Positions 33,891 through 42,686 of a stretch of DNA of 64,000 nt are shown here, one piece after another. A program made the translations under genes and the position numbers. Position 1 is the first letter of the stretch; each line of letters begins with the position of its first letter. The stretch is from Mycetocola tolaasinivorans (GTDB taxonomy: Bacteria; Actinomycetota; Actinomycetes; Actinomycetales; Microbacteriaceae): contig NZ_RCUX01000008.1 in the NCBI RefSeq assembly GCF_003667565.1, positions 62,001 through 126,000 on the forward strand, written 5' to 3'. Under the pieces are notes generated by a model. The model saw only the letters and a program-made list of their open reading frames with translations, had not been told where the DNA came from and made no database searches.

Positions 33891-35444
33891 ATGAAACCCA
33901 TTCGATCGCGCCGCTCGCGGCTCGTGGTGGTCGCCGCCGCGGCGCTCAGCCTCGGCCTCGTTCTGACCTCGTGCGCCGGCACCCCCGGCACCCCCGGCGG
34001 AGGATCCGGCGATGGTGCCGCCCCCACCTCGCTCACCCTGGCCATCGGTCAGGACAACAACTCGTTTGATACCGCGCTGCTCGAAAACGGGCATCGCGCG
34101 CAGTACTGGCTCCCGGTGTACGACACCCTGCTGCTGATGGATAAGGACGCCCAGATTCAGCCCGGCCTCGCCACCTCCTGGACCTACAACGACGATCACA
34201 CGGTGCTCACCCTCGAACTGCGCAAGGACGTCAAGTTCTCGGACGGTGCCGCGTTTAACGCCGCCGCGGTCAAGGCAAACGTCGAGCATCTGAAGGCCGG
34301 AACCGGCCAGAACAGCGTGATGGTTTCGACCGTTGAGCGGGTCGAAACCCCCTCCGAGTATGTGGCCGAGCTGCACCTCTCGGAGCCGAACCCCGCCCTG
34401 CTCGCCTACCTCACCTTCGTGGCCGGCGCTCAGGGCAGCCCGGACGCACTGAACAACGCGGACTTCGCCACGAAGCCCGTGGGCTCTGGCCCCTACCTGC
34501 TGGATGCGGCGAAGACCGTGCAGGGCACCGTCTACTCCTACACCCGCAACCCGGACTATTGGAACAAGGACGCCTTCCCGTACGACACGATCGAGCTGAA
34601 GCCGATGGCCGAGGCCACCGCCCGCATGAACGCCCTGAAGGCCGGCCAGATCGATGGCGCATCGGGCTCCCCCGCCACCGTCGCCGAGGCGAAGGCAGCC
34701 GGACTCAACGTGACCCAGCAGCCGCTGGACCGCGAGGGCCTGCTGCTCGTTGACCGTGACGGCTCGGTCACCCCGGCCATGGGTGATGCCCGCGTCCGCC
34801 AAGCGATCAACCACGCGATCGACACCGAGGGCATCCTGAAGAGCATCCAGCAGGGCTTCGGTACCGCGACCGATCAGGTGTTCAACACCACGAGCGTTGC
34901 CCACGTCCCCGAGCTGGATAACGCCTACCCGTACGACCCGGCGAAGGCCAAGGCGCTCCTGGCCGAGGCCGGCTATGCAAACGGCTTCGACCTCCTCCTG
35001 CCGGAAAACGCCTCGGTGGCCGCAAACCCGATCATCGAGCAGCAGCTCGGCGAGGTCGGCATCCGCGTCACCTGGGACAAGGTGCCCAACGACTCCTGGA
35101 TCACCGCGATCCAGTCGGGCAAGTACTCGGCGTTCTGGATGCGCCTGACCGCGGGAGACCCGTGGTGGGACGTGCAGAAGAGCATCCTGCCCGAGGGTGT
35201 GTGGAACGTGTTCGACAACACCAACCCCGAGCTTCAAGCGCACATCGATGCGGCCCGCACCGCCTCGGATGACGCCGCCTACGCGAGCGCACTGCAGGAC
35301 GTCAACCGGTGGCTCGTGAAGGAGGCCTGGTTCCAGCCCTGGTTCGTGGCCGACACCGTCTACTTCACCGCAAAGAACGTGAACGTAACGATGCACCCGC
35401 AGAACGTCGTGCCCTACATCCGCGGCTTCGCCCCGGCCTCCTAA
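33891..35444 (+). CDS. ABC transporter substrate-binding lipoprotein, peptide/nickel (SBP_bac_5) family
   Basis: A 517-residue solute-binding protein. Basic signal peptide (MKPIRSRRSRLVVV) and lipobox LTSC with lipid-anchored Cys about residue 28, then a Gly/Thr/Pro linker. Family-5 motifs include VYDTLLLMDK, PGLATSWTYNDDHTVLTLEL, and DARVRQAINHAIDTEGIL. AAGGAG sits eight bases before ATG 33891. Such proteins bind di-/oligopeptides, opines or sugars; the aldolase neighbour suggests a sugar-acid or opine-like ligand. It is the first gene of the ABC set. Confidence 0.9.
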   Translation: MKPIRSRRSRLVVVAAAALSLGLVLTSCAGTPGTPGGGSGDGAAPTSLTLAIGQDNNSFDTALLENGHRAQYWLPVYDTLLLMDKDAQIQPGLATSWTYNDDHTVLTLELRKDVKFSDGAAFNAAAVKANVEHLKAGTGQNSVMVSTVERVETPSEYVAELHLSEPNPALLAYLTFVAGAQGSPDALNNADFATKPVGSGPYLLDAAKTVQGTVYSYTRNPDYWNKDAFPYDTIELKPMAEATARMNALKAGQIDGASGSPATVAEAKAAGLNVTQQPLDREGLLLVDRDGSVTPAMGDARVRQAINHAIDTEGILKSIQQGFGTATDQVFNTTSVAHVPELDNAYPYDPAKAKALLAEAGYANGFDLLLPENASVAANPIIEQQLGEVGIRVTWDKVPNDSWITAIQSGKYSAFWMRLTAGDPWWDVQKSILPEGVWNVFDNTNPELQAHIDAARTASDDAAYASALQDVNRWLVKEAWFQPWFVADTVYFTAKNVNVTMHPQNVVPYIRGFAPAS

Positions 35445-35516
35445 CCGGTTCCGACCTCCCCATTGCCGGCCGGGTGGCGCTCACGCGTCGCCCGGCCGGT
35501 GGACCGAAAGGCTCCC

Positions 35517-36458
35517 ATGGTCTCCTTTATTGTGAAACGAATCCTCGCCGGGGTCGTTCTCATCTTCGCGATCACGGCCATCGTGTTTGCGCTCATGAGC
35601 ATCTCGAGCGAGAACATTGCCCGCACCATTCTGGGCGAATTTGCCACCCCCGAGCAGGTAGCCGCGAAGCAGGCCGAGCTCGGCCTCGATCAGCCGCTCC
35701 TCGCCCAGTACGGCTCCTGGGTATCGCAGGCGCTACAGGGCAACCTCGGGGTTTCCTGGTTTACCGCCGAGCCGGTATCCTCGGCCATCCTGAACCGCAT
35801 CTCCCTCACCCTCTCGATCGTCGTCGCCGCCATCGTGGTGGCGATCATCATCTCGGTCACTCTCGGCGTGATCGCCGCCGTGCGCGGCGGCGTCATCGAC
35901 CGCATCGTTCAGCTGTTCTCGGTGGTCGGTGAGGGCTTCCCCAACTTCTGGATCGCGCTCGTGCTGGTATCCGCCTTCTCCCTCTCGCTCGGCTGGTTCC
36001 CGCCCACCGGGTTTGTGCCGTTTACGCAGTCCCCCGCCGGTTGGCTCGCGACGATCGCACTGCCGGTGGCCGCCCTCGCGTTTGGCGGTATTGCCGGCGC
36101 AGCACAGCAGGTGCGCAGCGCCCTGATCGACGTCCTCAGCCGCGACTACGTGCGTACCCTGCGGGCCCGCGGCATCCCCGCGCACCGGGTGGTTCTGCGC
36201 CACGCGCTGCGCAACGCCGCCCCGCCCGCGATCACCGTGCTGTCGCTGCAGTTCATCGGCATGATCAGCGGCGCGATCATGATCGAGAAGGTGTTTGCTC
36301 TGCAGGGGCTCGGCACCCTCGCCGTGACCGCGGCGATCCGCGGCGACGTGCCCACCATCATGGGTGTCATGGTCACCATGTCCCTGATCGTGGTCATCAT
36401 CAACCTCCTCGTCGACCTCCTCAACGGGTGGGTCAATCCGAAAGCGAGAGTCCAGTGA
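35517..36458 (+). CDS. ABC transporter permease, DppB type
   Basis: A 313-residue permease with six helices. N-terminal MVSFIVKRILAGVVLIFA is typical of DppB/OppB; the domain ends with EAA-loop region DYVRTLRARGIPAHRVVLRH followed by ALRNAAPPAITVLSLQF. ATG 35517 is chosen over an ATG-like start at 35463 because the longer version adds a non-hydrophobic, non-conserved extension. Its stop overlaps the GTG of the permease-ATPase fusion. Confidence 0.9.
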   Translation: MVSFIVKRILAGVVLIFAITAIVFALMSISSENIARTILGEFATPEQVAAKQAELGLDQPLLAQYGSWVSQALQGNLGVSWFTAEPVSSAILNRISLTLSIVVAAIVVAIIISVTLGVIAAVRGGVIDRIVQLFSVVGEGFPNFWIALVLVSAFSLSLGWFPPTGFVPFTQSPAGWLATIALPVAALAFGGIAGAAQQVRSALIDVLSRDYVRTLRARGIPAHRVVLRHALRNAAPPAITVLSLQFIGMISGAIMIEKVFALQGLGTLAVTAAIRGDVPTIMGVMVTMSLIVVIINLLVDLLNGWVNPKARVQ

Positions 36459-38338
36459 CCCAGACACTCCTCCCCTCCGCGGCCCCCTCGCCGCGTGCGC
36501 CCCGGCTCGGCGTTATGCGCCGGCTGATCCGCAATCCGCTGTTCTCGGTGCCGGCGGCGGTGCTCCTCCTGATCGTGCTCGCGGCGATCTTCGCCGACCT
36601 CATCGCCCCGATGAGCCCCACCACCGCAAACCTCAGCGCGGTAAACATTGCGCCGGGCGGCGAGTATCTGCTTGGCGGTGACGGCGCGGGACGCGACGTC
36701 CTCAGCCGGCTGATTTTCGCCGGCCGCCTGACCCTGCTCGGCTCGGCCACCACCGTGGGCGTGGCCATCGCCCTCGGCGTGACCGCCGGCCTCATCGCCG
36801 GTTATGTGGGCGGCTGGTTTGACCAGATCGGCGGCTGGGTCGCAAACCTCCTGATCGTGCTCCCCGGCACGATCGTGCTGGTGGCGCTGTTCGCCGTGGT
36901 GGGCCCAAACGTGATCCTCACGATGGTGATCCTCGGCTTCATGATGGCCCCGAACTTCTTCCGCGTGGTGCGTAACCAGGTCATCGCGGTCAAGAATGAG
37001 CTGTACGTGGATGCCGCCCGGGTATCCGGGCTCTCAAACGGACGGATTATTGCGCGGCATATCCTCTCGGTCATTCGCGCACCCATCATCATTCTGGGCG
37101 CTTCGGTGGGTGGCGCCGCGATCGTGGTGCAGGCGGGTCTGGAGTTCCTCGGGCTCGGCGATCCCTCGACCCCGACCTGGGGTGGAATGCTGCTCGACGC
37201 CTTCAACAACCTCTACGTGGGGCCGCACCTGATGTGGCCGCCCGGCATCATGATCGGTATCACCGCGATTTCGCTGCTGCTGATTGCCAACGCCGTGCGC
37301 GATGCGTTGGCCGGAACCGATCGCTCGAGCCGGCGCCCGCGTCGCCGAACGGCGATCTCCCCGGTGACCGGTGCTCCGCGCAGTACGGCACCCACCGCGG
37401 TTCTTCCCGCGGCGGCCGGGCAGCCCGAACCGCTGGCCTCCACCGCGGCGATCAGTACGCTGGATGCCCCGGCGATCCTGAAGGACACCGCGGAACACGG
37501 CGTGCTGGAGATCTCGAACCTGAAGGTGGCGTATGCCACCGGCCGCGAGGAAACCGAGGTGGTGCACGGGGTCTCGCTCACGCTTGAACGCGGGACGATC
37601 CTCGGTCTCGTGGGTGAGTCCGGCTCGGGTAAAACGCAGATCGCGCTGTCTACCCTGGGCCTGCTGCCCGCGGGTGGTGCCGTGACCGGCGGAAGTATCC
37701 GCATCAACGGTCGCGAGATCGTGGGTGAGCGGGAGCGCGTGCTTTCCGAGCTGCGCGGCAAGACCATCGGGTACATTCCGCAGGAGCCGATGAGCAACCT
37801 TGATCCCTCGTTTACGATCGGATCTCAGCTCGTCGAGCCGATGCGCCTGCGTGGCGACCTCTCGAAGGCGGCGGCGAAAGCGCGCGCACTCGAACTGCTG
37901 GATCGCGTGGGGATCGTTGACCCCGCGCGCGTGTTCAAATCGTATCCGCACCAGATCAGTGGCGGTATGGCACAGCGCGTGCTGATTGCCGGTGCGGTGG
38001 CCTGCGAGCCCGAGCTCCTGATCGCCGACGAGCCGACCACCGCGCTGGATGTGACCGTGCAGGCGGAGATTCTGGAGCTCATCCGAGACCTGCAGCGCGA
38101 GCGCAATCTCAGCGTGCTGATCGTGACGCACAACTTCGGTGTGGTGGCGGATCTCTGCGACAGCGTCGCGGTGATGCGTTCGGGTGAGATCGTGGAGCAC
38201 GGCAGCGTGGCGGATATCTTCGCGCGGCCGCGTCACGAATACACCCGTCTGCTGCTCGGATCGGGGCTCGAAAACGCACCGATCCGCACGCTGGCCGCGG
38301 CACCCGCATCGTCCTCAACCGTTTCGGAGGAATCATGA
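36455..38338 (+). CDS. Fused ABC permease (DppC type) and ATPase (DppD type)
   Basis: A 627-residue fusion. Residues about 1-290 are a DppC permease: TM1 NPLFSVPAAVLLLIVLAAI, GAGRDVLSRLIFAGRLTLLG, EAA loop LYVDAARVSGLSNGRIIARH. A Pro/Ala/Thr linker (about 290-345) leads to a complete ATPase: Walker A GESGSGKTQIALS (about 388-400), Q-loop IPQEPMSNLDP, signature ISGGMAQRVLIAG, Walker B LLIADEPTTALDVT. GTG 36455 overlaps the DppB stop. In most dpp/opp operons these are two genes; here there is no stop between them. Confidence 0.92.
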   Translation: MTQTLLPSAAPSPRAPRLGVMRRLIRNPLFSVPAAVLLLIVLAAIFADLIAPMSPTTANLSAVNIAPGGEYLLGGDGAGRDVLSRLIFAGRLTLLGSATTVGVAIALGVTAGLIAGYVGGWFDQIGGWVANLLIVLPGTIVLVALFAVVGPNVILTMVILGFMMAPNFFRVVRNQVIAVKNELYVDAARVSGLSNGRIIARHILSVIRAPIIILGASVGGAAIVVQAGLEFLGLGDPSTPTWGGMLLDAFNNLYVGPHLMWPPGIMIGITAISLLLIANAVRDALAGTDRSSRRPRRRTAISPVTGAPRSTAPTAVLPAAAGQPEPLASTAAISTLDAPAILKDTAEHGVLEISNLKVAYATGREETEVVHGVSLTLERGTILGLVGESGSGKTQIALSTLGLLPAGGAVTGGSIRINGREIVGERERVLSELRGKTIGYIPQEPMSNLDPSFTIGSQLVEPMRLRGDLSKAAAKARALELLDRVGIVDPARVFKSYPHQISGGMAQRVLIAGAVACEPELLIADEPTTALDVTVQAEILELIRDLQRERNLSVLIVTHNFGVVADLCDSVAVMRSGEIVEHGSVADIFARPRHEYTRLLLGSGLENAPIRTLAAAPASSSTVSEES

Positions 38339-39159
38339 CCGCACCACTGCTCTCGGTAACGGGCCTCAACGTGGACTACCGTACCGGCCGCCGACGCTCC
38401 TTCCGTGCGCTAACGGACATCAACATCGAGATCGCACCCGGCGAGACCCTGGGCCTCGTGGGTGAGTCCGGTTCGGGAAAGACGACGCTCGGCCGCGCGG
38501 TGCTGGGGCTCGCCCCGGTGAGTGCGGGCAGCATCCAATTTGCCGGGAATGAGATCGGGCAGCCCTCCCCCGCGCAGCGGCGAAAGCTGAGCCGTGACCT
38601 GCAGGTGGTCTTCCAGGATCCCTACACCTCGCTGAATCCGGCGATGCGGGTGGGCGACATTCTGGCCGAGCCGCTGCGTGCGCAGGGGGTATCGCGGGCG
38701 CAGGCTCGGGATCGTGTGGCGGGCCTGCTGGGCGAGGTGAACCTGCCGGCGGATGCCGCGGATCGTTTTGCCTCGGAGTTTTCCGGTGGGCAGCGGCAGC
38801 GGGTGGCGATTGCCCGGGCACTCGCGATTCAGCCGCGACTGATCGTGTGTGATGAGCCGGTGTCGGCGCTGGATCTCACCACCCAGGCGCGGGTGCTGGA
38901 TCTCTTTGCGGAGATTCAGGATCGCACCGGGGTTGCGTACCTGTTTGTCTCGCACGACCTCGCGGTGATTCGCGCGATTAGTCACCGGGTTGCGGTGATG
39001 TATCGCGGGGCGATCGTCGAGCAGGGCCCCACCGAGCGGGTCACCGAGCATCCGACGCACCCGTACACGCAGACGCTCCTGGCCGCCTCTCCGGTGCCGG
39101 ATCCCGAGCGCCAGCGCGAGCGCCGCCTCGCGCGGCTCGCCCTGGCGGCGAGCGCGTAG
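38335..39159 (+). CDS. ABC transporter ATP-binding protein, DppF type
   Basis: A 274-residue ATPase. Walker A GESGSGKTTLG, Q-loop VFQDPYTSLNPAM, signature FSGGQRQRVAIAR, Walker B LIVCDEPVSALDLT and switch VSHDLA are complete, and the C-terminal oligopeptide-ABC tail HPTHPYTQTLLAASP is present. It starts inside the previous gene's stop (ATGA) and partners with the ATPase half of the fusion. Its stop codon is the first unit of a 7-bp tandem repeat. Confidence 0.93.
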   Translation: MTAPLLSVTGLNVDYRTGRRRSFRALTDINIEIAPGETLGLVGESGSGKTTLGRAVLGLAPVSAGSIQFAGNEIGQPSPAQRRKLSRDLQVVFQDPYTSLNPAMRVGDILAEPLRAQGVSRAQARDRVAGLLGEVNLPADAADRFASEFSGGQRQRVAIARALAIQPRLIVCDEPVSALDLTTQARVLDLFAEIQDRTGVAYLFVSHDLAVIRAISHRVAVMYRGAIVEQGPTERVTEHPTHPYTQTLLAASPVPDPERQRERRLARLALAASA

Positions 39160-39201
39160 CTGTTAGCTGTTAGCTGTTAGCTGTTAGCTGTTAGCTGTTA
39201 G
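39157..39201 (+). repeat. 7-bp tandem repeat (TAGCTGT)x6 plus TAG
   Basis: Six perfect head-to-tail copies of TAGCTGT followed by TAG (39157-39201). The first TAG is the stop codon of the ABC ATPase gene, and the 7-bp period places a TAG in every frame, so translation must end here whatever the frame. Perfect copies suggest recent slippage expansion. Confidence 0.95.
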
Positions 39202-39216
39202 TAAGGATTCAAGACC

Positions 39217-39251
39217 GCCGGGTTTCATCGGGATGGGCGATGAAACCCGGC
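39217..39251. terminator. Hairpin between convergent ABC operon and amino-acid permease
   Basis: Perfect 14-bp inverted repeat GCCGGGTTTCATCG ... CGATGAAACCCGGC (39217-39230 and 39238-39251) with a 7-base loop GGATGGG. It has no T-run on either strand, but lies between convergent genes, so a bidirectional terminator is the simplest reading. Confidence 0.7.
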
Positions 39252-39282
39252 TCCTGCTGTTAACCGGTCTGTCGCGCCTTCG

Positions 39283-40761
39283 CTAGGAACGCGGGGGCTC
39301 GTCCACCGGCGCGTTCGTGGCGGCATCGGTTCGGTGTCTCGGGCTGTTGGGATTCAGGAGCGAGTTACGGCGGGAGTATCCGAAGTAGACGGCGAGCCCG
39401 ATCACGAGCCAGACGAGGAAGCGCACCTTGGTGAGGCCGTCGAGCTGGTAGATCAGGAATCCGGACGCGAGGATTCCGAAGGCGGGCACGATCGGAAACA
39501 GCGGAATCTTGAAGGAGCGCTTGGCGTCGGGACGGGTGTATCGGAAGACGATGACGGCGATACACACGACGATGAAGGCGGAGAGGATGCCGATGTTGGT
39601 GAGTTCGGCGACCTCGCGGATGGGGTACACCCCGGCGAGGAATGCCGCTGCACACCCGGCGATCCAGGTGACGCGGTTGGGCACGCCGCGCTTGTCGGTG
39701 TGGGCGAACCAGCGCGGCAGCAGGCCGTCTCGGCTCATGGAGTACCAGACGCGGGAGACACCCATGAGGAAGGTCAGGACCACGGTGACGATGGAGACCA
39801 CGGCGAAGATCGAGATGATCGTGGCGATGTTTTGGAGCCCCACGCTGTTGAATGCGGAGGCGAAGCCGGCGCGGGTGTCGATGTCGGCGTAGTGCTGCAT
39901 CCCGGTGAGTACGAGGCTCGCGGCAATGTAGAGCACGAGTGCGATGCCGAGGGAGAGCACGATGGCCTTGGGCATGTGTTTGGGCCCGTCCTTGGCCTCC
40001 TCGGCGGCGGTGCTCATGGCGTCGTATCCGAACACCGCGAAGAAGACGATCGCGGCTCCGGTGACGACGGAGGTGAAGCCGTTGGGCATGAAGGGGTCGT
40101 AGTTGTCGGTGTTGATGAAGAACACTCCGAGGCCCACGATTCCGAGCACGAGCGCGACCTTGATGACCACGGCGATGAGTTCAAAGCGGCCGAACGCACG
40201 TGCCCCGCGGCTGAGTATCCAGGTGACGATGAGGCACACCATAATGGCGGGGAGGTTGATGAATCCGCCCTTGCCCTCGTCTACCGTTGAGGTCAGCCAG
40301 ATGGGCAGTTCCAGCCCGATTCCGCTGAGGAACGCCTGGAAGTATCCGGCCACGCCTATCGAAACTACGGCTGCCACGGCGATGTACTCCAGCAGGAGGT
40401 CCCAGCCGATGAACCAGCCGACGAGCTCCCCCAGCGCGACGTATCCGTAGGTGTAGGCCGAGCCCGCGCGCGGCACCATTCCGGCGAACTCGGCATAGGA
40501 CAGTGCGGCCGCGGCGGATGCGAGCCCGGCAATCAGGAACGAGAACATCACGGCCGGCCCCACCCCGGGCATATCCTCGCTCCCGCGGGCAACGAGCCCG
40601 GCGAGGGAGAAGATGCCCACGCCGAGGATGCCGCCGATGCCGAGCGCGGTGAGGTGCCACAGGCCGAGGGTCTTCTTGAACGGGCTGTTGGCGGCGTCGG
40701 CCACGATCTGATCGAGTGGCTTGCGTCGGGTCAGGGATCGAAGGAACTGGCGCTCGGACAT
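39283..40761 (-). CDS. APC-family amino-acid permease (CAT/YfnA type)
   Basis: A 492-residue transporter with about 12 helices. The APC signature in TM1 is GIGGILGVGIFSLAGLVA, and SAAAALSYAEFAGMVPRAGSA follows in TM2-3, as in cationic amino-acid transporters. FFAVFGYDAMSTAAEEAKD is the TM6 signature. ATG 40761 (MSERQFLRSLTRRKP) is preferred over a start at 40821, whose extension is not typical of the family. Substrate is probably a cationic or branched amino acid, taken up by proton symport. It is monocistronic. Confidence 0.88.
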   Translation of the reverse strand: MSERQFLRSLTRRKPLDQIVADAANSPFKKTLGLWHLTALGIGGILGVGIFSLAGLVARGSEDMPGVGPAVMFSFLIAGLASAAAALSYAEFAGMVPRAGSAYTYGYVALGELVGWFIGWDLLLEYIAVAAVVSIGVAGYFQAFLSGIGLELPIWLTSTVDEGKGGFINLPAIMVCLIVTWILSRGARAFGRFELIAVVIKVALVLGIVGLGVFFINTDNYDPFMPNGFTSVVTGAAIVFFAVFGYDAMSTAAEEAKDGPKHMPKAIVLSLGIALVLYIAASLVLTGMQHYADIDTRAGFASAFNSVGLQNIATIISIFAVVSIVTVVLTFLMGVSRVWYSMSRDGLLPRWFAHTDKRGVPNRVTWIAGCAAAFLAGVYPIREVAELTNIGILSAFIVVCIAVIVFRYTRPDAKRSFKIPLFPIVPAFGILASGFLIYQLDGLTKVRFLVWLVIGLAVYFGYSRRNSLLNPNSPRHRTDAATNAPVDEPPRS

Positions 40762-41053
40762 CGAAGGCTCCGCATCATTGTGGATTGAACCGCCTCCGCA
40801 CGGTGCGAAGATCAGGTTCACAGCCTAGGTTCGACCGCCATACCCCGTCCCCTATCTGCCCTGGGCTCACAGGAGATATCAGGTGCACGCCACCACCAGT
40901 CGTATGGCTGGACAGACTGGCTGTGGCCTGCATCGCCGATCACCGCATAGGTCCTGAGGGATCAGAAGATTTCAAGGGTTTTCTCCGTGCATAGGAGCAT
41001 CAATAACCCGAAAATGGTGAGAAACGGAGCGACGTCAAAAGAAGGGAAACTAG
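40762..41053. other. Edge of a second A+T-richer patch, no gene seen
   Basis: About 290 bp between the divergent permease and the DUF3800 gene. It should hold the promoters of both genes. No strong ORF, hairpin or repeat is visible. Composition becomes A+T-richer toward 41000. Confidence 0.45.
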
Positions 41054-41746
41054 GTGTCCTCATCGGCTTCATCCCGCGCAGCGACCTACGTATTTGTCGA
41101 TGAGTCGGGAAATCTAGATTTCGGGCGAAAGGGCACCAGCTACTTTGTCGTATCCGCAATCATCACGCAGAAGCCCTCAAGGTCGGCCGCGGTCTTGCAA
41201 GAGTTGCGGTATGAACTCCTTGCCCAGGGATCTGACCAGCTCGAGTTTCATGCAACAGAGAATTCTCGAGGGACCCGAAAACGAGTGAGTGACGCGATTC
41301 AGGGCATCGATTGCATTCGAGTTCATAGCATTTACGGACATAAGGGACCGCTTAGGCACGATGCCCCGGATCCAGCGGAGTACTTCGAAAGGTTTGCCGA
41401 GGCTCTCGGGATGTGGCTTACAGAGACACTCGTGACCTCGTCTGATCGTGTGCTGATCAATTTCGATTCCGTGCTGACAAAAGGGCAGCGGGGAAAGCTG
41501 ATGCAGCGTCTCAAGGCTCGACTGAATGACACATCTCAGAGCTACCGAATATCGTTCATGCCCGTCAAATCAGACTTTAACGGGCAGATCGCCGACTATT
41601 TTGCGTGGTCTCTATTTCGTCAGCTCGAGCGCCTCGACGATCTTCCGCTTCGAGCGCTCAGCGGAATCACCCAGGAGGTCAGGGAACTCGACGAGCAATC
41701 GAGGATCAGTATTGAGGATCAACATCGTCATCCCGGTGAAAAATGA
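41054..41746 (+). CDS. DUF3800 domain protein
   Basis: A 230-residue protein of the DUF3800 family, which is predicted to have an RNase-H-like fold. The N-terminal hallmark is YVFVDESGNLDFG (about residues 12-24, D/E and G conserved), the central acidic strand is RVLINFDSVLTKGQ, and the C-terminal motif is SDFNGQIADYFAWSLFRQLE, in which QIADY is characteristic. It starts with GTG at 41054. The biochemical function of DUF3800 is not established; the neighbourhood (A+T-richer, RNA motif directly downstream) suggests a mobile or defence-like role. Confidence 0.83.
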   Translation: MSSSASSRAATYVFVDESGNLDFGRKGTSYFVVSAIITQKPSRSAAVLQELRYELLAQGSDQLEFHATENSRGTRKRVSDAIQGIDCIRVHSIYGHKGPLRHDAPDPAEYFERFAEALGMWLTETLVTSSDRVLINFDSVLTKGQRGKLMQRLKARLNDTSQSYRISFMPVKSDFNGQIADYFAWSLFRQLERLDDLPLRALSGITQEVRELDEQSRISIEDQHRHPGEK

Positions 41747-41800
41747 CCACCCCGCCTAGCCTTTCGGCAGAACCTTCTGGGGTTCTTATCAGCGGGGTGG
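41747..41800 (+). ncRNA. Predicted structured RNA directly behind the DUF3800 gene
   Basis: Starting at the base after the DUF3800 stop, the sequence folds as a compact three-way junction. The closing stem is CCACCCCGC (41747-41755) with GCGGGGTGG (41792-41800), nine perfect pairs. Inside are a hairpin GCC-TTTC-GGC (41759-41768), extended by two pairs and a bulged A, and a hairpin GAACC-TTCTGG-GGTTC (41770-41785). No T-run follows, so it is not a simple terminator. RNA motifs named after DUF3800 have been described near these genes; membership here is untested. Confidence 0.55.
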
Positions 41801-41908
41801 GACGTTTGACCCAATCCTACGACCTGCCTCCCTCATCCACAACGCACAAACCTTCGCACTTGTTACGTGCAGACTGACAGAAACTGCGACACAGGGCCGG
41901 GCTACAGG

Positions 41909-42577
41909 CTAATCGCCGAACCTGACACGGAGGGCATCACGGATGCTCTGCGCCGTATATGCCTGCCCGGGGTGACGCCGTTCGGTTTCATCGGCGAGGG
42001 CGAGAATCGAATCAACCATGGCGGGTGTGCGGGAATCGGGGCACAGCAGGATCGCGAGTTCCAGCTGTCCCAACAGCGCAGAGCGTTTCGGCACGATCTC
42101 AAGATAGGTCTCCCAGCCGCGCGGATCGCCGCTCAGCGCCAGCAGATAGGCGGCCTCACCCCGTATTGGCAGATCCGAGTTCTCAATAAACGTTTCACCG
42201 GTGGAGAGAATCCACGCATCCCACCACGAACCGTCATCCTCGCGGCGGAGGTCTCCCCACATTGGGTGCACGATATAGCGTTCGTATGCGTTTCTCATCG
42301 TGTGGAGGAGGATCGCACGAGTCCGGGCATCAGCGGTATCGATAACAGGGTCGAGGAGGTCTCGAAAAGCCGGAGAGAGGAAATGGTTTCTGACGGAGAG
42401 GAGCATCCAGCTGAGCTCGGCACGAGCCAACCTGTTCAGTGCTCGTGCCGCGTGCAGGCGATCCTTCTCGCTGCTTGAATGCAGGTCTTCGTCAATCCGA
42501 GCAAGCTCGGCCTCCAGCGCCGCGGCCTTCCGGGCATACTTGTCCGATTGAAGTAACGAGATGATTTGCTGCTCCAT
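41909..42577 (-). CDS. Unknown alpha-helical protein
   Basis: A protein of about 222 residues, almost entirely helical, with a HEAT/Armadillo-like rhythm: DLHSSSEKDRLHAARALNRL, ALLGQLELAILLCPDSRTPA, and ILALADETERRHPGQAYTAQ. No catalytic motif or signal peptide. Its start is uncertain: ATG 42577 (MEQQIISLLQSDKYARKAAA) or GTG 42607. It lies between the DUF3800/RNA patch and gatB on the minus strand; no family is recognised. Composition is intermediate between the accessory patch and the chromosome. Confidence 0.6.
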   Translation of the reverse strand: MEQQIISLLQSDKYARKAAALEAELARIDEDLHSSSEKDRLHAARALNRLARAELSWMLLSVRNHFLSPAFRDLLDPVIDTADARTRAILLHTMRNAYERYIVHPMWGDLRREDDGSWWDAWILSTGETFIENSDLPIRGEAAYLLALSGDPRGWETYLEIVPKRSALLGQLELAILLCPDSRTPAMVDSILALADETERRHPGQAYTAQSIRDALRVRFGD

Positions 42578-42627
42578 GCTCGTTAGAGTAGCCGGAATCG
42601 CTCGCACATCGCAGCACCACGGCGAGC

Positions 42628-42671
42628 AAAAACGGCGGCCCGCCCTCCCCGAAGGGAGCGCGGGCCGCCGT
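42628..42671 (-). terminator. Intrinsic terminator of the gatCAB operon
   Basis: On the minus strand, after the gatB stop: ACGGCGGCCCG pairs with CGGGCCGCCGT around an inner CTCCC-TTCG-GGGAG hairpin, and is followed by TTTTT (A-run at 42628-42632 on the plus strand). Confidence 0.88.
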
Positions 42672-42686
42672 GTAACGGGGCGTGAG

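Noticed and set aside
39157-39201. The 7-bp repeat as a CRISPR array
   Set aside because: Repeat units are far too short and there are no spacers; it is a simple tandem repeat.
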